Origin: Oikopleura dioica
Lineage: Eukaryota > Chordata > Appendicularia > Copelata > Oikopleuridae
Direction of reading: 5' to 3'
DNA: 64,000 nt
Assembly: GCA_907165135.1 (NCBI GenBank)
Contig: OU015570.1
Span: forward strand, 2,073,525-2,137,524
Positions within the stretch are counted from its first letter, which is position 1. Every line of letters starts with the position of its first letter. Shown one piece after another: positions 1 to 11,719 of the stretch. The position numbers and the translations under genes were made by a program. Below the pieces are notes generated by a model, which worked only from the letters and a program-made list of their open reading frames with translations, had not been told where the DNA came from and searched no databases.

Positions 1-2
1 AA

Positions 3-1903
3 ACTTTATGGGCGATCGCATCAAACATGCCTACAATTTTGTCGAAAAAGATTGGGCGATATTCAATAGATGGCTTTGCTACACTTTCAAAAACTTTTAC
101 CAACAGCGATGGCGAGCAAATTGTTCAAAAGCTGCTTGTCGAATACAATGGCTGCCATTTTCATCCGTGTCCGCTTCGTCGCTGCAAAAAGGTGCTGAGC
201 AAATCAGCTCGAACTCGTCGAGTTTGTGTCAATGGCAAATTTGTCAAAAGGGTTCTTTCAACTTCCGAAACAGTCCAACTCGAAATTGAGCGCATCCATT
301 CGATTGTCGACACAATGAGAGAGCAAGACAAGATGCAATAATGGGGAAAGCCTTCTATTGACGGCGAGCTGCATGTTCAAGGTCTCCAAGGTCCACAAAA
401 TTTCCACCACGTTTTGCGCATCAAATACGACTGCGAATGGATCAAGGAAAAGTCGGTGATTTTGAGAAAGCGTCCCGAGATGCTCTACACTGTCTACAGT
501 GCAGACTATCCATTTTTGTTTGACGAAGTCGTTGGCGAAAATGACGTTAGGGAAACCTTTGCTCGTCGCATCGAGGGCAACAAGACGCAATTCTTTGGAT
601 TTATTATGGTTGATTTGAAGGCGACACAAGAAGTTTATGAACGCCATCCCGACATTCCGCCAATTTTTGCGCGAGTAAAGCTCGAAGCTGGAGACTGCCA
701 AGGACACATTGATCGCATCATCCCACCCGATGTCAAGAAGCGAATGTTTCCCAAGGAAGACAACATCTTTTGTTACAACAAGGAAAACTACTTGTGCACG
801 AGCGATATGCTCGCCTATTTGATTGACCAAGGCTACGAGTATGAAATAAAGTACTTTGTCAACTACTACCGAGGTGCGCCATTTGCCAACTTTGTCAACA
901 AAATGGTCAAGGAGCGAATCGAGTGCGAGAAAAAGGGCGACGACGCTGGTTCAAACATGTACAAGCTCTTTTTGAACTCGTTTGTTGGAAAATTTGCCCA
1001 AGCAAATCATCGCTTTGCAAATACAAAAATTGTCGGTGCTGATCGTCTCCGCGAGTGCTTTGAAAGCTCAATGTTCAAAGCTTATAAGCCGATTCGCGTC
1101 GAGGATGTGGCAATGGACCCGCTTCATGAAGTTGTCATGCGCAAGTCGACCGTTATTGAGAATTTGGCACTTCATATCCAGGTTGCAATTCATCAAAACT
1201 CGAAGCTGCATTTATTGCAGTTCAAGGACATAATCAAGGATTTCATGATTCCTGGAACTGTGAAATTTTGCTACTGCGATACAGACTCGCTGGCTTATGC
1301 TCGAACAAGACCAACTCTGAAAGCGTGCGTCAAGCCGCACTTGGTGAAAATGTGGGAGAAAGCTGTCGAGCCGCAATGGTTTGCCGGGCAATCGGTGGAA
1401 AGTCAAAAGGAGCCAGGGCTGCTGAAAGAAGAGGCATCGATCCAATCGGGCTGGTTTATAACACTTTCCCCAAGTGTTATGCATTGTGCCCAAAAGAGCC
1501 CTGCGAGCTGGAGAAGCAAATTGTCGACCCAAAGAATGAGCATCGAACGCTGGAAATTTTGCAAACCTTTGCCGAAAGACGGAGCCCGTACGGGAGCCCA
1601 AAATTACAAAAAGTCGACCAAGGGATGCAAGACCAAGATTCAGCTTTCGTAAGTAGCCGTGAGCAATCGTTTATTACTGCGAGTTTCAGGTTTTACGAGT
1701 TTCTGTGCGCTGTATTTGGAATCGATTATTACCAGCGAGTGACGCGAGATGTGGCCCAGTTTATGTGGAATCGAAAGCGCGACAGAATGGAAACGGTGAC
1801 AACAACACGCAAGGTCATTAATCCAATACTGACAAAGCGACTGATTTTGGCGGACAAGGTTACTACTCGACCCCTCAGGCGTGCAAATGGATCTCTAATT
1901 TAG
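3..1903 (+). pseudogene. polB: Protein-primed family B DNA polymerase (Polinton/Maverick or adintovirus type), 3' part, broken
   Basis: The frame is open from the window edge. It shows a Cys/His segment (GCHFHPCP, about 150-180), an ECEW-like DCEWIKEK (about 425-450), GFIMVDLK...PPIFARV (about 597-675), the motif KLFLNSFVGKFAQ (965-1003) and the catalytic YCDTDSL (about 1270-1290). It ends with the typical tail in which a TKR.ILAD segment precedes the C-terminus. An intron at 1649-1689 (41 bp, GTAAGT...TTTCAG) restores the same frame (phase 2). Damage: an in-frame TAA at 339-341, and a switch to the +1 frame and back between about 1430 and 1600 (PKCYALCP lies in the shifted frame; the KGC motif is back in the original). 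These could be real lesions or indel errors. The family (PolB of Polintons and related viruses) is clear from motif order; which of those lineages is inference. The N-terminal part lies outside the window. Confidence 0.82.
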
Positions 1904-2003
1904 CTGTCTTTTTCTTATTTCTAGCTCTTTTCTAAATGTTTCTAAGCTGTCTTTCCGTAAATAAAAACATAAAACTAGTTTCCATCAAAAATCTATTTGC
2001 AGA

Positions 2004-2524
2004 ATGAGAGGTTTTCGTGAGCGTCTGAGTGAAACAGTCGAGTACATTCGCCAACAAAGAAGTCGGTATCGGCGTTCTGTTCCGTTGAGGCCGCCCGTGC
2101 GCGAAAGTGTGCGAAATTCCGTGGATGTCGATAAGCAAAATGATTACGAGTTGTCGCCAGAAGAGCTCGAGTGGTATTATCCTGCGTCGCGAAACATTAT
2201 CAATTGGGAGAGTGAAAGTGACAATCTTGGAGAAGGAACAATAGCGGACATTAAATTTCTCAACGAGCTTATACCCAACAACAACAAGGCGAGCGCTTAT
2301 CCCAATCCCGAGGAATATTTTGAGCCCATTGAAGAAGAGTGTTTGTATGCGCTGGATTCTCCATTGCAATATGCGCCCATTTACTTTATTCGTAAGTATT
2401 TCGGACGAGCTGTTGTAAATTGGCTTGACTAGAACTAGAAATTCAAATTTTAAATGCTGCAAAATTGAAACGCAAGTATAAATTTTTAACATTATGGCTA
2501 TCTATAAATGGTAATTATGGTTAA
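2004..2524 (+). CDS. Unknown 159-aa protein, two exons
   Basis: Exons 2004-2391 and 2433-2524 join in frame (480 nt, 159 aa plus stop) across a 41 bp GTAAGT...CTAG intron. The N-terminus is Arg-rich (residues 1-35), followed by an acidic, Pro/Glu/Tyr-rich middle and a basic C-terminal end. No family recognised. It lies 100 bp downstream of the polymerase on the same strand and shares its intron style, so it may belong to the same element. The clean phase match makes the two-exon model likely. Confidence 0.6.
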
Positions 2525-2548
2525 GGAGATCATTGGGACCATCACAAA

Positions 2549-3001
2549 ATGTCATTTGCCGGAGACAGATGGAAACGCTACTACGAGTTGTGCAATCGCT
2601 ACAGCATCACTTTGCTCAACACGTGGGACATTCAAGAGACGGTGCGGAAAATTGCCTACAATCTCAATGGGCTGCTGCGTGTTCAAGTCGACGCCTTTTA
2701 CACGACAATAAGTTCTAGAAGACTGCGCGATCGACAGGGAAACTTGCAGGAAATGAGCCCCAAGGTGAGGATCGTATATCCCAACACCTGGGGCTCAGTA
2801 AACGACACCGAACTGCTCGTCACTCCCAACGACATTGACCAACTCGTGAGCGAACTTGAGCCCGACGCCTTCAAGAACAAGCTCCTGATCAACACGTTTC
2901 AGCGGCGCAACGTGTTTCAAGACTCGAACGTTCGCCTCCATCGCCTCCTCGCTTACCAAGTCATGGTATACACGTTTCCGCCTTCGTGGATACATTCCTA
3001 G
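2549..3001 (+). CDS. Unknown 150-aa protein, single exon
   Basis: Uninterrupted ATG-to-TAG frame starting 25 bp after the preceding stop. Composition is that of a soluble globular protein: aromatic and basic N-terminus (DRWKRYYELCNRY), mixed helices, no signal peptide and no membrane segment. The CT-rich, repetitive sequence right after the stop (3003-3115) looks non-coding. I recognise no family. Position and spacing suggest it is the third + strand gene of the polymerase cluster. Confidence 0.5.
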   Translation: MSFAGDRWKRYYELCNRYSITLLNTWDIQETVRKIAYNLNGLLRVQVDAFYTTISSRRLRDRQGNLQEMSPKVRIVYPNTWGSVNDTELLVTPNDIDQLVSELEPDAFKNKLLINTFQRRNVFQDSNVRLHRLLAYQVMVYTFPPSWIHS

Positions 3002-3229
3002 CTCGACTCTGCTTCGCCTTCTTCAATTCTGTTTCAACCCTGCTTCTTTCAACCTGCTCCTTCAACCTGCTTCTTCAACTCTGCTTTTCAACCCTGCTTT
3101 TTCACAACTTTGCTATTCCAACTTTTGTAAAGAAAACGCCGTTTTAGATGAATATTTACAATGTTTTATTGGCAGTTTCAATCATGTTTAGAAAGTGGTT
3201 TTGAAATTTTTTGGATTTTTGGCTTTTGC

Positions 3230-3470
3230 ATAAATACAGGGCATAAATTGGCGAAAAAGGGCATAAATTGGCGAAAAGGGCATAAATAACGAAAAGGGCA
3301 TAAATTGGCGATAAAAGCATAAATAACGAAAAGTGCATAAATTGGCGAGAAAAGGCGAAAATGTACAAATGTGTTGCAAATGTGCGAGTAAAGTAAAAGG
3401 TGCGAATAAAGTTATAGGTGCGAGTAAAGTTACAGGTGCAAATAAAGTTACAAGTGCGAAAAAATGGTGC
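3230..3470 (+). repeat. Two short tandem repeats at the convergent 3' ends
   Basis: About 3238-3345 repeats a roughly 19 bp unit of the form GGGCATAAATTGGCGAAAA. About 3385-3465 repeats an 18 bp unit of the form GGTGCGAATAAAGTTACA. They lie between the + strand genes (ending 3001) and the - strand cluster (ending about 3660). Open frames across them are repeat artefacts. Confidence 0.85.
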
Positions 3471-3659
3471 CACAGAAAAAGGCCAAAAAGGGGCCACGCA
3501 TGTATCTCTCACATTCCTAAAATTCCTTGAACTTTTCAAACATGTATCCTTTTCTAACATCTTTCGTGCATTGGGGTGCAGGACAGGCTTGCTTGGGTGC
3601 TTGGGGAGCTTGGTTGAAGACACTTCATCGTGAGAAGGGCGTTATAAAAACAAATCTGA

Positions 3660-5475
3660 TTATTTGTCTATCATGCTTTTTGACGGCTTACCCGAGAGAA
3701 AGTCGGTTTTATTGGGAGCGTCGGTGGCGCTGCTTGCAGCTGTGGCGCCAGTACTTGAGTCAGCAGTGGTGGCGTACGCCCTGGCGGTATCGGCATTGGC
3801 GATGTTTGTTGAACCGGAAGTGGCACGCGCAGAAGCTCGACGAGTTGGAACTCCGACGACGCTTCTAAAGACGGCGATGATTGTGCGTTTTCGGCTTGGG
3901 GCAACTAGGCGACTTGGGTCGAATCGTCGCTTGAGCGGACTTGGTGGCTTGATGTCGAACGCTAGAATTTTTGGTGAAAACGGTGTAAATGATCCAAGCT
4001 TACCTGTGCCGTCGAGCTTCTTTTTCTCGCTATAAAGCGGAAAGTTGGCAGCATCCATGCCCAGCGTCTGCAAAAGGGATCGAAATTGCGACCGCCTTTT
4101 GTGATGAGGGCCTGATTGACGACGTGCTCGTGCTTGAGGACGGATTCTAGGCGAAGCAGCGGATCTTCTTGCAGCGCAAAGACGAGATAGAAGTTGGCGA
4201 GTCGATCCAGCAGCACCAACATTGTGTGCCTAATGAATGAAGATAGCTTTATGAGTCACTCATAATTCTAACTTCACTCACCTGTGATTTGCGATGCACG
4301 TGCCGCGCAGAGTTTTGTGGGTGCGGAGGAGGACTTGTCGAGATTGCTGCTGCTCGGGCGTGAGATTCTCCAGCGGCTGAAAGACGAGCTCTTTTTCTAG
4401 CGCCGTGAATGAGAGCACTTTGGTGAGTCGCTGCTCTTCGCTCTCCACAAATTTTGCCAAGAATTGGCGAATGATGCAGAGCATTGAGAGGGCGACGTTT
4501 TCCGAGTTTTGCAGCAGCGAGTAGCCCTTGAGCAGCACAAGATCTTTGGCGAGCTTGGGAAATTCGACTTGGAGAAAGGTTCCAAAGACGCGGGGAGTCG
4601 CCAAATCCTGGTATTTTCGGCCGAGGTGGTTGTTGATCGGCAGCGACAAGTCCTTGTAAGCGTAATCGACAACGTTGGCAACCGTCACCAGATGGGCAAA
4701 TGTGTCACTGCGGTGAAGAGTCGTCCAGTCGATTTCATGCACCGTGGAGGAAAACGATTGGCGCGACTTGATTTCCGAGTAACTTGCCATGCAAATACTT
4801 TGCATAATCGATACAAGCTCGCTTGTAACGTCGAGACCTAAACCGTTTTTTGAGTTTTTGCTAAGCTGGAATCTCTCGACTTACCGACCAAGTACTCGCT
4901 ATCCTCTGGTGCTGCCGTCGAATCGTTGGTGAGCGGCGAGTTGGTTGAAGAGCAGATATTTCGCCCAAGGTAGCTGACGGCTCTCATATCGCCATTTTCC
5001 TCTCGCCCTGTCCAATAAGACCTCGGAATGAACTTGCAATCGCACGCCGCCAAGTAAAATTCCGCCAGCCTATTCACTGATTAGTATGCGCCAAAGCGGC
5101 AAAAATGGCAAAAAGTGGCAAAAGCAAAACTTACGCGATAGAAGCACTAAAGCGGCTCGAGTGCGGAATCGAATCGAGCAAGTGGCTGGACAGCAACGAT
5201 CGTTGATGTACATTCTCCAAGGTCAGCATCTTTTCTTGATGGCAGCAGACGAGGATGTCGTCGAGAAGCTGGTTGAAGAGCACGTCTGCTTCGACAAGAG
5301 GCCAAACTTGGGGAAGTACAGCGAGGCCAAATTGTCCGTTGATGGAAATGGGCATTCGAGCAAAAATACCCTTGTTTTCGCGCACGTGACTCGCCAGTGA
5401 AGACGAATAGTCGACCCAGGTGTTGCGGGGACAGTCTTGGCGTAAAAGAGCTCTTTTGGAATGAGCCCAGACGCG
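3660..5475 (-). CDS. Unknown multi-exon protein with one apparent frameshift
   Basis: Exons on the minus strand: 5475-5135, 5069-4885, 4837-4282, 4229-4004 and 3961-3660. Introns are 65, 47, 52 and 42 bp, each with GTAAGT/GTGAGT/GTAAGC donors and TAG acceptors, and phases match at the junctions. The protein is about 500 residues, largely helical and Leu-rich in the middle exon, with a basic Ser/Thr/Ala-rich tail. No signal peptide and no recognised family. Around 4080-4100 the frame must shift by one base to keep a coding-like sequence. The start is unclear: the first exon opens right after an acceptor at 5476, so it may be spliced to the gene ending at 5520 (44 bp intron). Confidence 0.55.
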
Positions 5476-5519
5476 CTAAAATGCATTTGATAACGAGGGG
5501 TTGATCAAGTAAAGCTTAC

Positions 5520-6565
5520 CTTATTGCTGGTTTCGCGTGAAAAACGCCTTGAGCGTCTGATAGAGTGCGAAAATTGCCACAAATACCGCCGCCACTTGAA
5601 TCGGGTGGATTGACAAAGTCGACTCGGGAGCAAATGGGGCGGGCATTGTCGAAAAGCTGGCGTTGGCGTGGCCGTTGGTGTTGGCGAGGTTGTTGGCATG
5701 GCCGTTGGCGTGGCCGCGGGCAAGAGCGATTGAAGGGGCGTTGGCGTGGTTGTTGGCGAGGCCGTCGGTGTTGGCGAGGCCGTTGTCAGGTTTGTCGTCG
5801 CTGGAGCCGACGACAGTTTTTCAGAGTCATCGCTCCTTCGGGTGTCTTCAAGGACGTCGTTGATGGTGCGCTCGAGGGTGGCAAAGTCGCAGTCGCTCTC
5901 GTAGGAGACCGGGCTAGGTTCCGTAAGCGAAGGACTGGCGGAGGAGGTGACGATTGGAGTGCGAAGCGGCTCTTCTCTCGACCGAACGGGTTCAACTCGC
6001 TCATTTGCCTTGTCATTGCCGCCGTTGAAGGAGTAGTTGGCCTTGGATCCGCTAGCGGCGACTCGGACGCTTGAACGGTCGCTGGCTTGATCGCTGGAGT
6101 GGTCGCTGTGACGTACGTCGGCGCGGACGCTGACTTGGTCGCTGGGACGGACGCTGACTTGGTCGCTGGCGTGGTTGCTGTGACGTGCGTCGGCGCGGTC
6201 GCTGGAACAGTCGCTCGCGTGGTCGCTGTGACGTACGTCGGAACGGTCGCTGACGTTGTCATTGGTGGCGGGGCCGACGCTTCTTGATCTGACTCGGCTG
6301 GTGGCAAGAGGGACAAAGGTTGGAAGGGCCGAGCCAGTGGTGACGACTCCCGCATACGTTGGGGCGCTGGTGTTGCTGGACGCGGAGTTGGGTCGGCTTG
6401 CAACAAAGAACGGCGTGACCGACTCCGGGTAATTGGGACGTTGAGACCATCCGAGGGGTTTTGAACCCATGTTTGGTGGTGTTCTCGTCGTCGATGTCGG
6501 CGCTGGACAAGTCGGTCGCGGCCACGTTGAATTGATTCCGGCGTCAAGACGATATCCCAATCCAT
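5520..6565 (-). CDS. Low-complexity, probably tail-anchored membrane protein; frame disturbed
   Basis: From an ATG at 6565 (MDWDIVLTPESIQ) the protein is a long Thr/Ala/Pro/Ser-rich chain with repeated ATxPTYVTATT-like units (about 6280-6080). Another frame carries an acidic coding-like stretch (about 5930-5810). A third frame ends in a hydrophobic segment (VAAVFVAIFALYQTLKAFF) closing with a stop at the exon edge near 5522. The simplest reading is a tail-anchored protein with one or two single-base shifts. Because three frames stay open in this GC-rich repeat, the exact frame is uncertain. A splice donor at 5519 follows directly. Confidence 0.45.
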
Positions 6566-6641
6566 ATGTCATAAACTAAAAATTTTACCTTTTATATTTT
6601 GCGCTAAAAGTGTAAAAAGGGCACAATGGGAATTTTACACG

Positions 6642-8859
6642 TCAGTCAATTGGTGGTGGTGGAGGTGGCGGCTTGTGTTCGCTTTCTAGACAAAGTTGAG
6701 TCAAAACCAACAAGGCTCACTTACGAAATGTAATTTCCAAAGGCAACAAGTCCGTCGATAAAAGTAAATTCTTGATCTTGTGGCCCATCAAATTCGTCCA
6801 AGAGATTTTCCATTTCTTGATAAAAACGCTTCCTTCGGCTTTCGGCTCTTTCTTTGTGACAAATTGCCCGTCGTCAGATTGCCATCCGAATCGCCAGTCT
6901 ACTTCCCAGTCGTTTTGCCAGTTGGTGAGCCCGGACGGGAGCCCGTTGGCGAGTCCGTTGGTGAGCCCGTTGACGAGTCCGTTGGTGAGCCCGTACGGGA
7001 GCCCGTACGGGAGCCCGTTGGTGAGCCCGTCGGCCGAATCGCCGGCTGTCCCCGGCTCCATCTTTGGCCATTTCATCTTTGGCGACTCCATCTTTGTCGG
7101 CTCCGTCGTCGACTCCATCGTCGGCTCCATCGTCGGCTCCAACTTGGGCTGCAGTACTGCCTCCAACTTGGGCTGCAGTACTGCCTCCAACTTGGGCTCT
7201 GGCTCTGGCGCTGGCTCTGGCTCCGTCTTTGGCTCCAACTTGGGCACTGCCTCCAACTTGGGCTTCGTCGTTGTCTCCGTCGTTGGCTCCGATTTCGGCT
7301 CCGATTTCGGCTCCGATTTCGCCTCCGATTTCGGCTCGACTCTGCTAAACGGCGGCACCTTGGCGACTGGAGAATTGCTCCAGTACTCGTTCTTCCAGTA
7401 GTCGCGCCCTTCGTTGGAGAGCAGCGAGCTATTTGGCGATGCTATCGGCGATTGCAGCGCCGACACAAACTCTGGAGATGAATTTGCCGACGCAACTGGC
7501 GACGCAACTGGAGTTTGAAACGGCGTTTCCACAAAGAGCTGCCGACGCAAGAGTCCAAGTTTCGCCGGAGTATCGATCAGCTTCTTGAGCGGCACCGTAA
7601 TTTTCGCCAGTTTCTTTGTGATGGGCGATTGCGCATCAAATTGGGCTTTCAGAGATTCGTACTTGCCAATGTGATTGACAACATCGGGCGGAAGACTGGC
7701 GAAATACTGCTCCATGGTCTGCGGCGATGTTTTCTGAAATACGAGTAAAAATCGATATTTTTAATTATCGTAAAACTTACCGCTTGGAGCGCTGAACTTC
7801 GATTCTCGGGAGGAGTTCTCGAGCTTTCGAAATTTTCAATTTCGGCTTCAATCGAAAACGATTCTTCCGACAATTGTGGCGACAAGTTGGTGGTCGTAGG
7901 GCCATTTCCTGACGCGGTGTTACTGGAAGTACTGGGCCAGCACTGGAAGTACTGGGACCAGTACTGGGACCGGCATTGGAAGCAGCACTGGAAGCAGCAT
8001 TGGCAGCAGCGTTTTCTGCTGCAGCTCGTTGCGCAGCAATTTCTTCTTCTTCTTTCTTCCGGTTGTCAGCTCTTTCCGCCCTCTCTGCATCAAGAGCTGC
8101 AAAATACTCAAAATCTCTTCTGAGCTCATAGGGGTCCTCACCTTCAATTTCATCCAGGGGAATTGTTTCGTACCGCGAGCGCACTAGTCGGCAATGCATT
8201 CCGAGAACAATCAATACCGCCAAAAAGGAAAATGCCAGGCCGATAATTAACACGATCCTACGGGGTGCAAAAAAGGAAAAAATAAAATAAATTAAAATAA
8301 AATAAAATGCACCATATGCGCGCCAGGGTACCCCGTGCGCTCAGGGTACCTGGTGAAAAAAGCACCTAGCTTACTCACGTGAGAATATTTATTTTTCCTT
8401 TTTGGACAGATGGCGGTGCCGTACGTCCCGGCGTGGATGACGTGGGGCTCGGCGATTGCGTTGGGCTTGGAGACGTGGTGCTCGGGTCGGTTTGATTGCT
8501 CGGCATCTCGGCGGTCGTCGGAAGCGAACTTGTCGGAGGAGAAGGACTCGTCGATGGAGGACTCGGAAGTGAACTTGGAGGAGATGAACTTGGCGGAGGT
8601 AAACTTTTGGAGGTGAACTTGTTGGAGACGAGCTTGTCGTGGGCGAGCTTGTAGTGGACGAGCTTGTCGTCGGCGAAATCGTCGGCTCCATCGTCGGTGG
8701 CGACTTTGGCGACAAAGTTGGTGGTGGTGGCGGGGAAGGAGCAGGCTTTCGGCAAATCAAATCTTGATGATTTACAAATCGGCTGCAATATCGCCGATGT
8801 TCTTCGCTCGTCATCTCTTTGGAGCTCAAGCTCGCCGCCAAGATCAACAGAACGAGCAT
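6642..8859 (-). CDS. Mucin-like type I membrane glycoprotein with long charged cytoplasmic tail
   Basis: Exons 8859-8379, 8257-7781, 7733-6725 and 6685-6642; introns of 121, 47 and 39 bp. The N-terminus is a signal peptide (MLVLLILAASLSS). A Pro/Ser/Thr-rich mucin-like stalk follows, with one NQT site, then a membrane segment at the second exon start (IVLIIGLAFSFLAVLIVLG). Next come an acidic/Glu-Ala-rich helix, a long tail with KSEPKSEP and PKLEP repeats and a GLTNGL repeat, and a poly-proline end (PPPPPPPID). Frame changes near 8620 and 7930 fall in simple repeats; with them corrected, all three splice phases agree. An alternative is two overlapping genes. The architecture resembles a viral attachment-type glycoprotein, but no homology was recognised. 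Confidence 0.6.
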
Positions 8860-9133
8860 GATTTCTAAAATATTTCATTTGAGGCAGTTTTACTTGAGTG
8901 GTTAAGATTGAGTGGTCGAGAAAAATGGCACAGGTTGTCAAACAGTTTGAACAAATTTAAAAGCTAATTTTCATGAATTTGAAGCAGAGAATCAAAAACG
9001 AAATTTGAAGGAAACGGAATTTAAAGTTGAAATTTTGAGAAAAAATTTGAAAAGAAGATTGAAGAAGAAATTGAACTAAAGCAGAAACTAACACATGATT
9101 TTAGAAGGCGCAAATTTGATAATAACTAAAATT

Positions 9134-10955
9134 TTCAATTAAAAAAGGGCAGGGACGAGTTTTGAGTGGTTAGTACGTTGTTGATGCGCGGCGGCGGCGG
9201 CGGCGACGACGGTGACGACTGCGGCGGCGGCTAGTTGAACTAGAAATTCAATTAGATTTTGAGACTTTTGAAAAACTTACCAATGTGCAAAAGGCGTCGG
9301 ACTCGGTTGGTCGAGTAGCAGCATTGGCGGCGAGCAGATTTTGGGCCATCGCGTGCTTGGGGAGCCAGCCGACGAGGTGCTCAAAGGAACGGGCGGCGCT
9401 GCAGATAGCCCACAAGATTGGCTCATCGGGTCGGCTGACGCTGTGGTTGAGGGAGCGAGGATCGCGACCTCGGAGAAGATTGAAGAGCGTGTTGAATCGC
9501 TCGCGCTCGCCGGAGGGGTCGTCGTTTTCTTTAGAAGAACGAATTTGCTCTTCGTTTTGGCTGATTGCGCTTTGGTAGAGCTTGAGCTCTAGGTTGTATC
9601 GGAGGAGCTTTTTCTGAATTGGCTTGATTGTGCCAGACATTCGGCACTCCTAAAAGCTGTTAGTTGTTGTTGTCGCAAATTTTGATAACCTGTAGATTCC
9701 ATCGAATTGCTCCCGGATCGTATTCGGGAATTGTGGCGAGGGGGATGAAGCCAGCGACGAGCAAATAGGCCACTTTGACGTTGGCGAGATCATCGATTCG
9801 CCAGTCGGGCCAGGGATGAGCAACCATCGGAGCAGTCGTCAAATGTTTGTAGATTTCGGAGGCAGTGGCAGAGTTGATGGCATCTTCCATGTCGAGCAAT
9901 GACCAGCCTTCACTAGGCAAATCGATCTAAATTGAAATTGAAATTTGCGATTTCGAAATTTGGCAAAAGACTTACCCAGATTCGAAGCGACGAAATTGTC
10001 AAATATCCGTCGACAACCTTGAATCGAGGAAAAGCGCGCCGAGCTGGAGCCAGTTGAAAACATGCACCGGCTCGTCGGTGATTGGAAGTCCCTTGAGCAG
10101 CTTGGCCAATTTTGTGCCTTTGAGACATCCGGTGAGGCCCTCGGCGCTGAGATTGTCATCGACAACCGAGTTCAAAGTGGAAGCAATGCTCCACCGCTTC
10201 ACAGAATTAATTGGGATCAAATCGGGCTCGGGATCCTCTTGCACGTCGAGCCATCGAGCGACGTCGGCAAACTTGGCTTCGCGCTCGGCAGCAGTAAGCG
10301 TTTGCTCTGGAACGGGAGCTGGCGTCGGAGCTGTCGCTGGAGCTGGGTCGTACGTCGGCGCTGGGACGAACGTCGGCGCTGGAGATGGCTGTCGAGCGAG
10401 CTGAGACGAGTGCCGAGTCGACTGGCGCTTGGGCTGCTGGCGTTGCGGCTGCTGGCGTTGCTCGCGTTGTTGCTGCTCGCGTTGTGACTGCTGGCGTTGA
10501 GGCTGCTGGCGTTGTGGTTGCTGGCGCTGCGGCTGCTGACGCTGAACTTGCTCGCGAAGGGGTTGCTGGCGTTGTTGCTGGTGGCGTCGGCGTGCTGGCG
10601 ACTCGAGACGCTGCTGGTAAAGCGGAATTCGGGGGTGTCCTTGACTTCTTCGTCGAGTGGGCCTTTGGATTGGCGGGTCTACTAAATTTTTGATTAGAAT
10701 GCGCTTTTGGACGATAAATTACCGTTTTGTCGGCCTCGAGCTCCATAGATTGGCTGATCGGCCGAGTAGAGCACTAAAAATGGGTTATTGATGCAGAATT
10801 TGTTGAAAAATTACCTCTTCGGTTTTACTTGCCAGCTTTTCGGATTGGCTCCGACATCGTTGTTTTGCCTGAGTTGATGCGGGGCTGCTATTTTTACGGC
10901 AGTTTCGCTTAGAGCGCCGGACTCTAACAGGCGAGACATCAAGCGGACTCTCCAT
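9134..10955 (-). CDS. Basic Gln/Arg-rich structural-type protein with poly-proline tail, six exons
   Basis: Exons 10955-10815, 10773-10723, 10681-9976, 9926-9690, 9649-9281 and 9230-9134 (introns 40-50 bp). Order: Ser/Arg-rich basic N-terminus; a Gln/Arg repeat region (QQPQRQ units, about 10610-10430); a Pro/Ala hinge; about 330 residues of mixed helical sequence; a C-terminal PPPQSSPSSPPPPR tail. The exons sum to 1601 nt, one short of a whole frame, and the reading frame slips once near 10030, so one missing base explains both. If restored the length would be about 533 aa. The basic N-terminus, globular core and proline-rich end suggest a nucleic-acid-binding structural protein. That is inference; no family recognised. 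Confidence 0.6.
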
Positions 10956-10998
10956 CGCTCTAGAATTAATTTTACGGTAGGGTGGGGTGGGGGATCGA

Positions 10999-11705
10999 CT
11001 ATCGATGAAATTGATCAAAAGGCGGAAGCTGGGGATAGATTGGACAGTAGTCGGGAAAAGGCGTATGGGAACACATATGGGAGCCCGTACGGGAACCCGT
11101 ATGGGAGCCCTGAGGAGAAATGATGTGGTAAGCGGGTGGCAGCGGGTAAATTGGCGAACTCGGCAGAGAACTCGGCCGAGAACTGGAACTTGGCGGAGAA
11201 GGAGGTGCAGAAGCGGGGCGCGAAGACGGGTACGGGTACTGGTACGGGCTGTAATAAGGCGGAAGAGGTGCGGGAAAATTCGGACGAGTCGCGTAGCTGG
11301 CGTGAAGTTCAACATCCTTGAATCGAGCGCCAACCTTTAACATATTCTGATTTGACAGGAATTCTAAAAATTTTTGTTAGCAAGGGTTTTGACTGATTGA
11401 GACTTACTGGACGCAGTGTCAACGACATCCGAAACGACTTCAAGGGCACTTTTCTTGCGAGAAATTGTGCCAGTTGAAGCGCGTCGCGTTGGAGGCGGAG
11501 ATGAGCTTGCCGAGCCTTCACTTGAGCCCGATGGTGCGCTAGTCGACGGAGCATCTCGAAGCGATAGCCGCGCTGCTGAGGAAACGATTCCCTCGGATCG
11601 AAAAGCTTAAAGTAAATAAGGGGCCCCTCGAAATTTTGACTTACGACGAAGGACGCGGCTTGTGGTCGTCTTTACGACGGTCTTGACGACTGTTCAGGAG
11701 CAGTT
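10999..11705 (-). CDS. Pro/Tyr-rich protein with PPxY motif, 5' end unresolved
   Basis: Exons 11363-10999 and 11605-11408 join in frame across a 44 bp intron, and an upstream exon (from 11645) joins across a 39 bp intron. The middle is Ser/Pro-rich with basic patches (SPPPTRR), and the last exon is Pro/Tyr/Ser-rich with PLPPYYSPYQ, a PPxY-type motif. PPxY motifs recruit Nedd4-family ligases in viral structural proteins and in cellular adaptors. I could not find a start codon in the first exon, so the 5' end is open. The final exon also carries a copy of the dispersed CCCGTACGGG repeat (about 11080-11110). Confidence 0.45.
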
Positions 11706-11719
11706 CAGGGACAGTGGAA

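Noticed and set aside
3156-3623. 155-residue minus frame with FTRTFNF-like repeats
   Set aside because: Translation of the 18-19 bp tandem repeats; no splice or promoter support.
5565-7480. Long + strand frames rich in Arg/Trp or Gly/Ser
   Set aside because: Antisense translations of the repetitive minus-strand exons. Splice signals and phase agreement are only on the minus strand.
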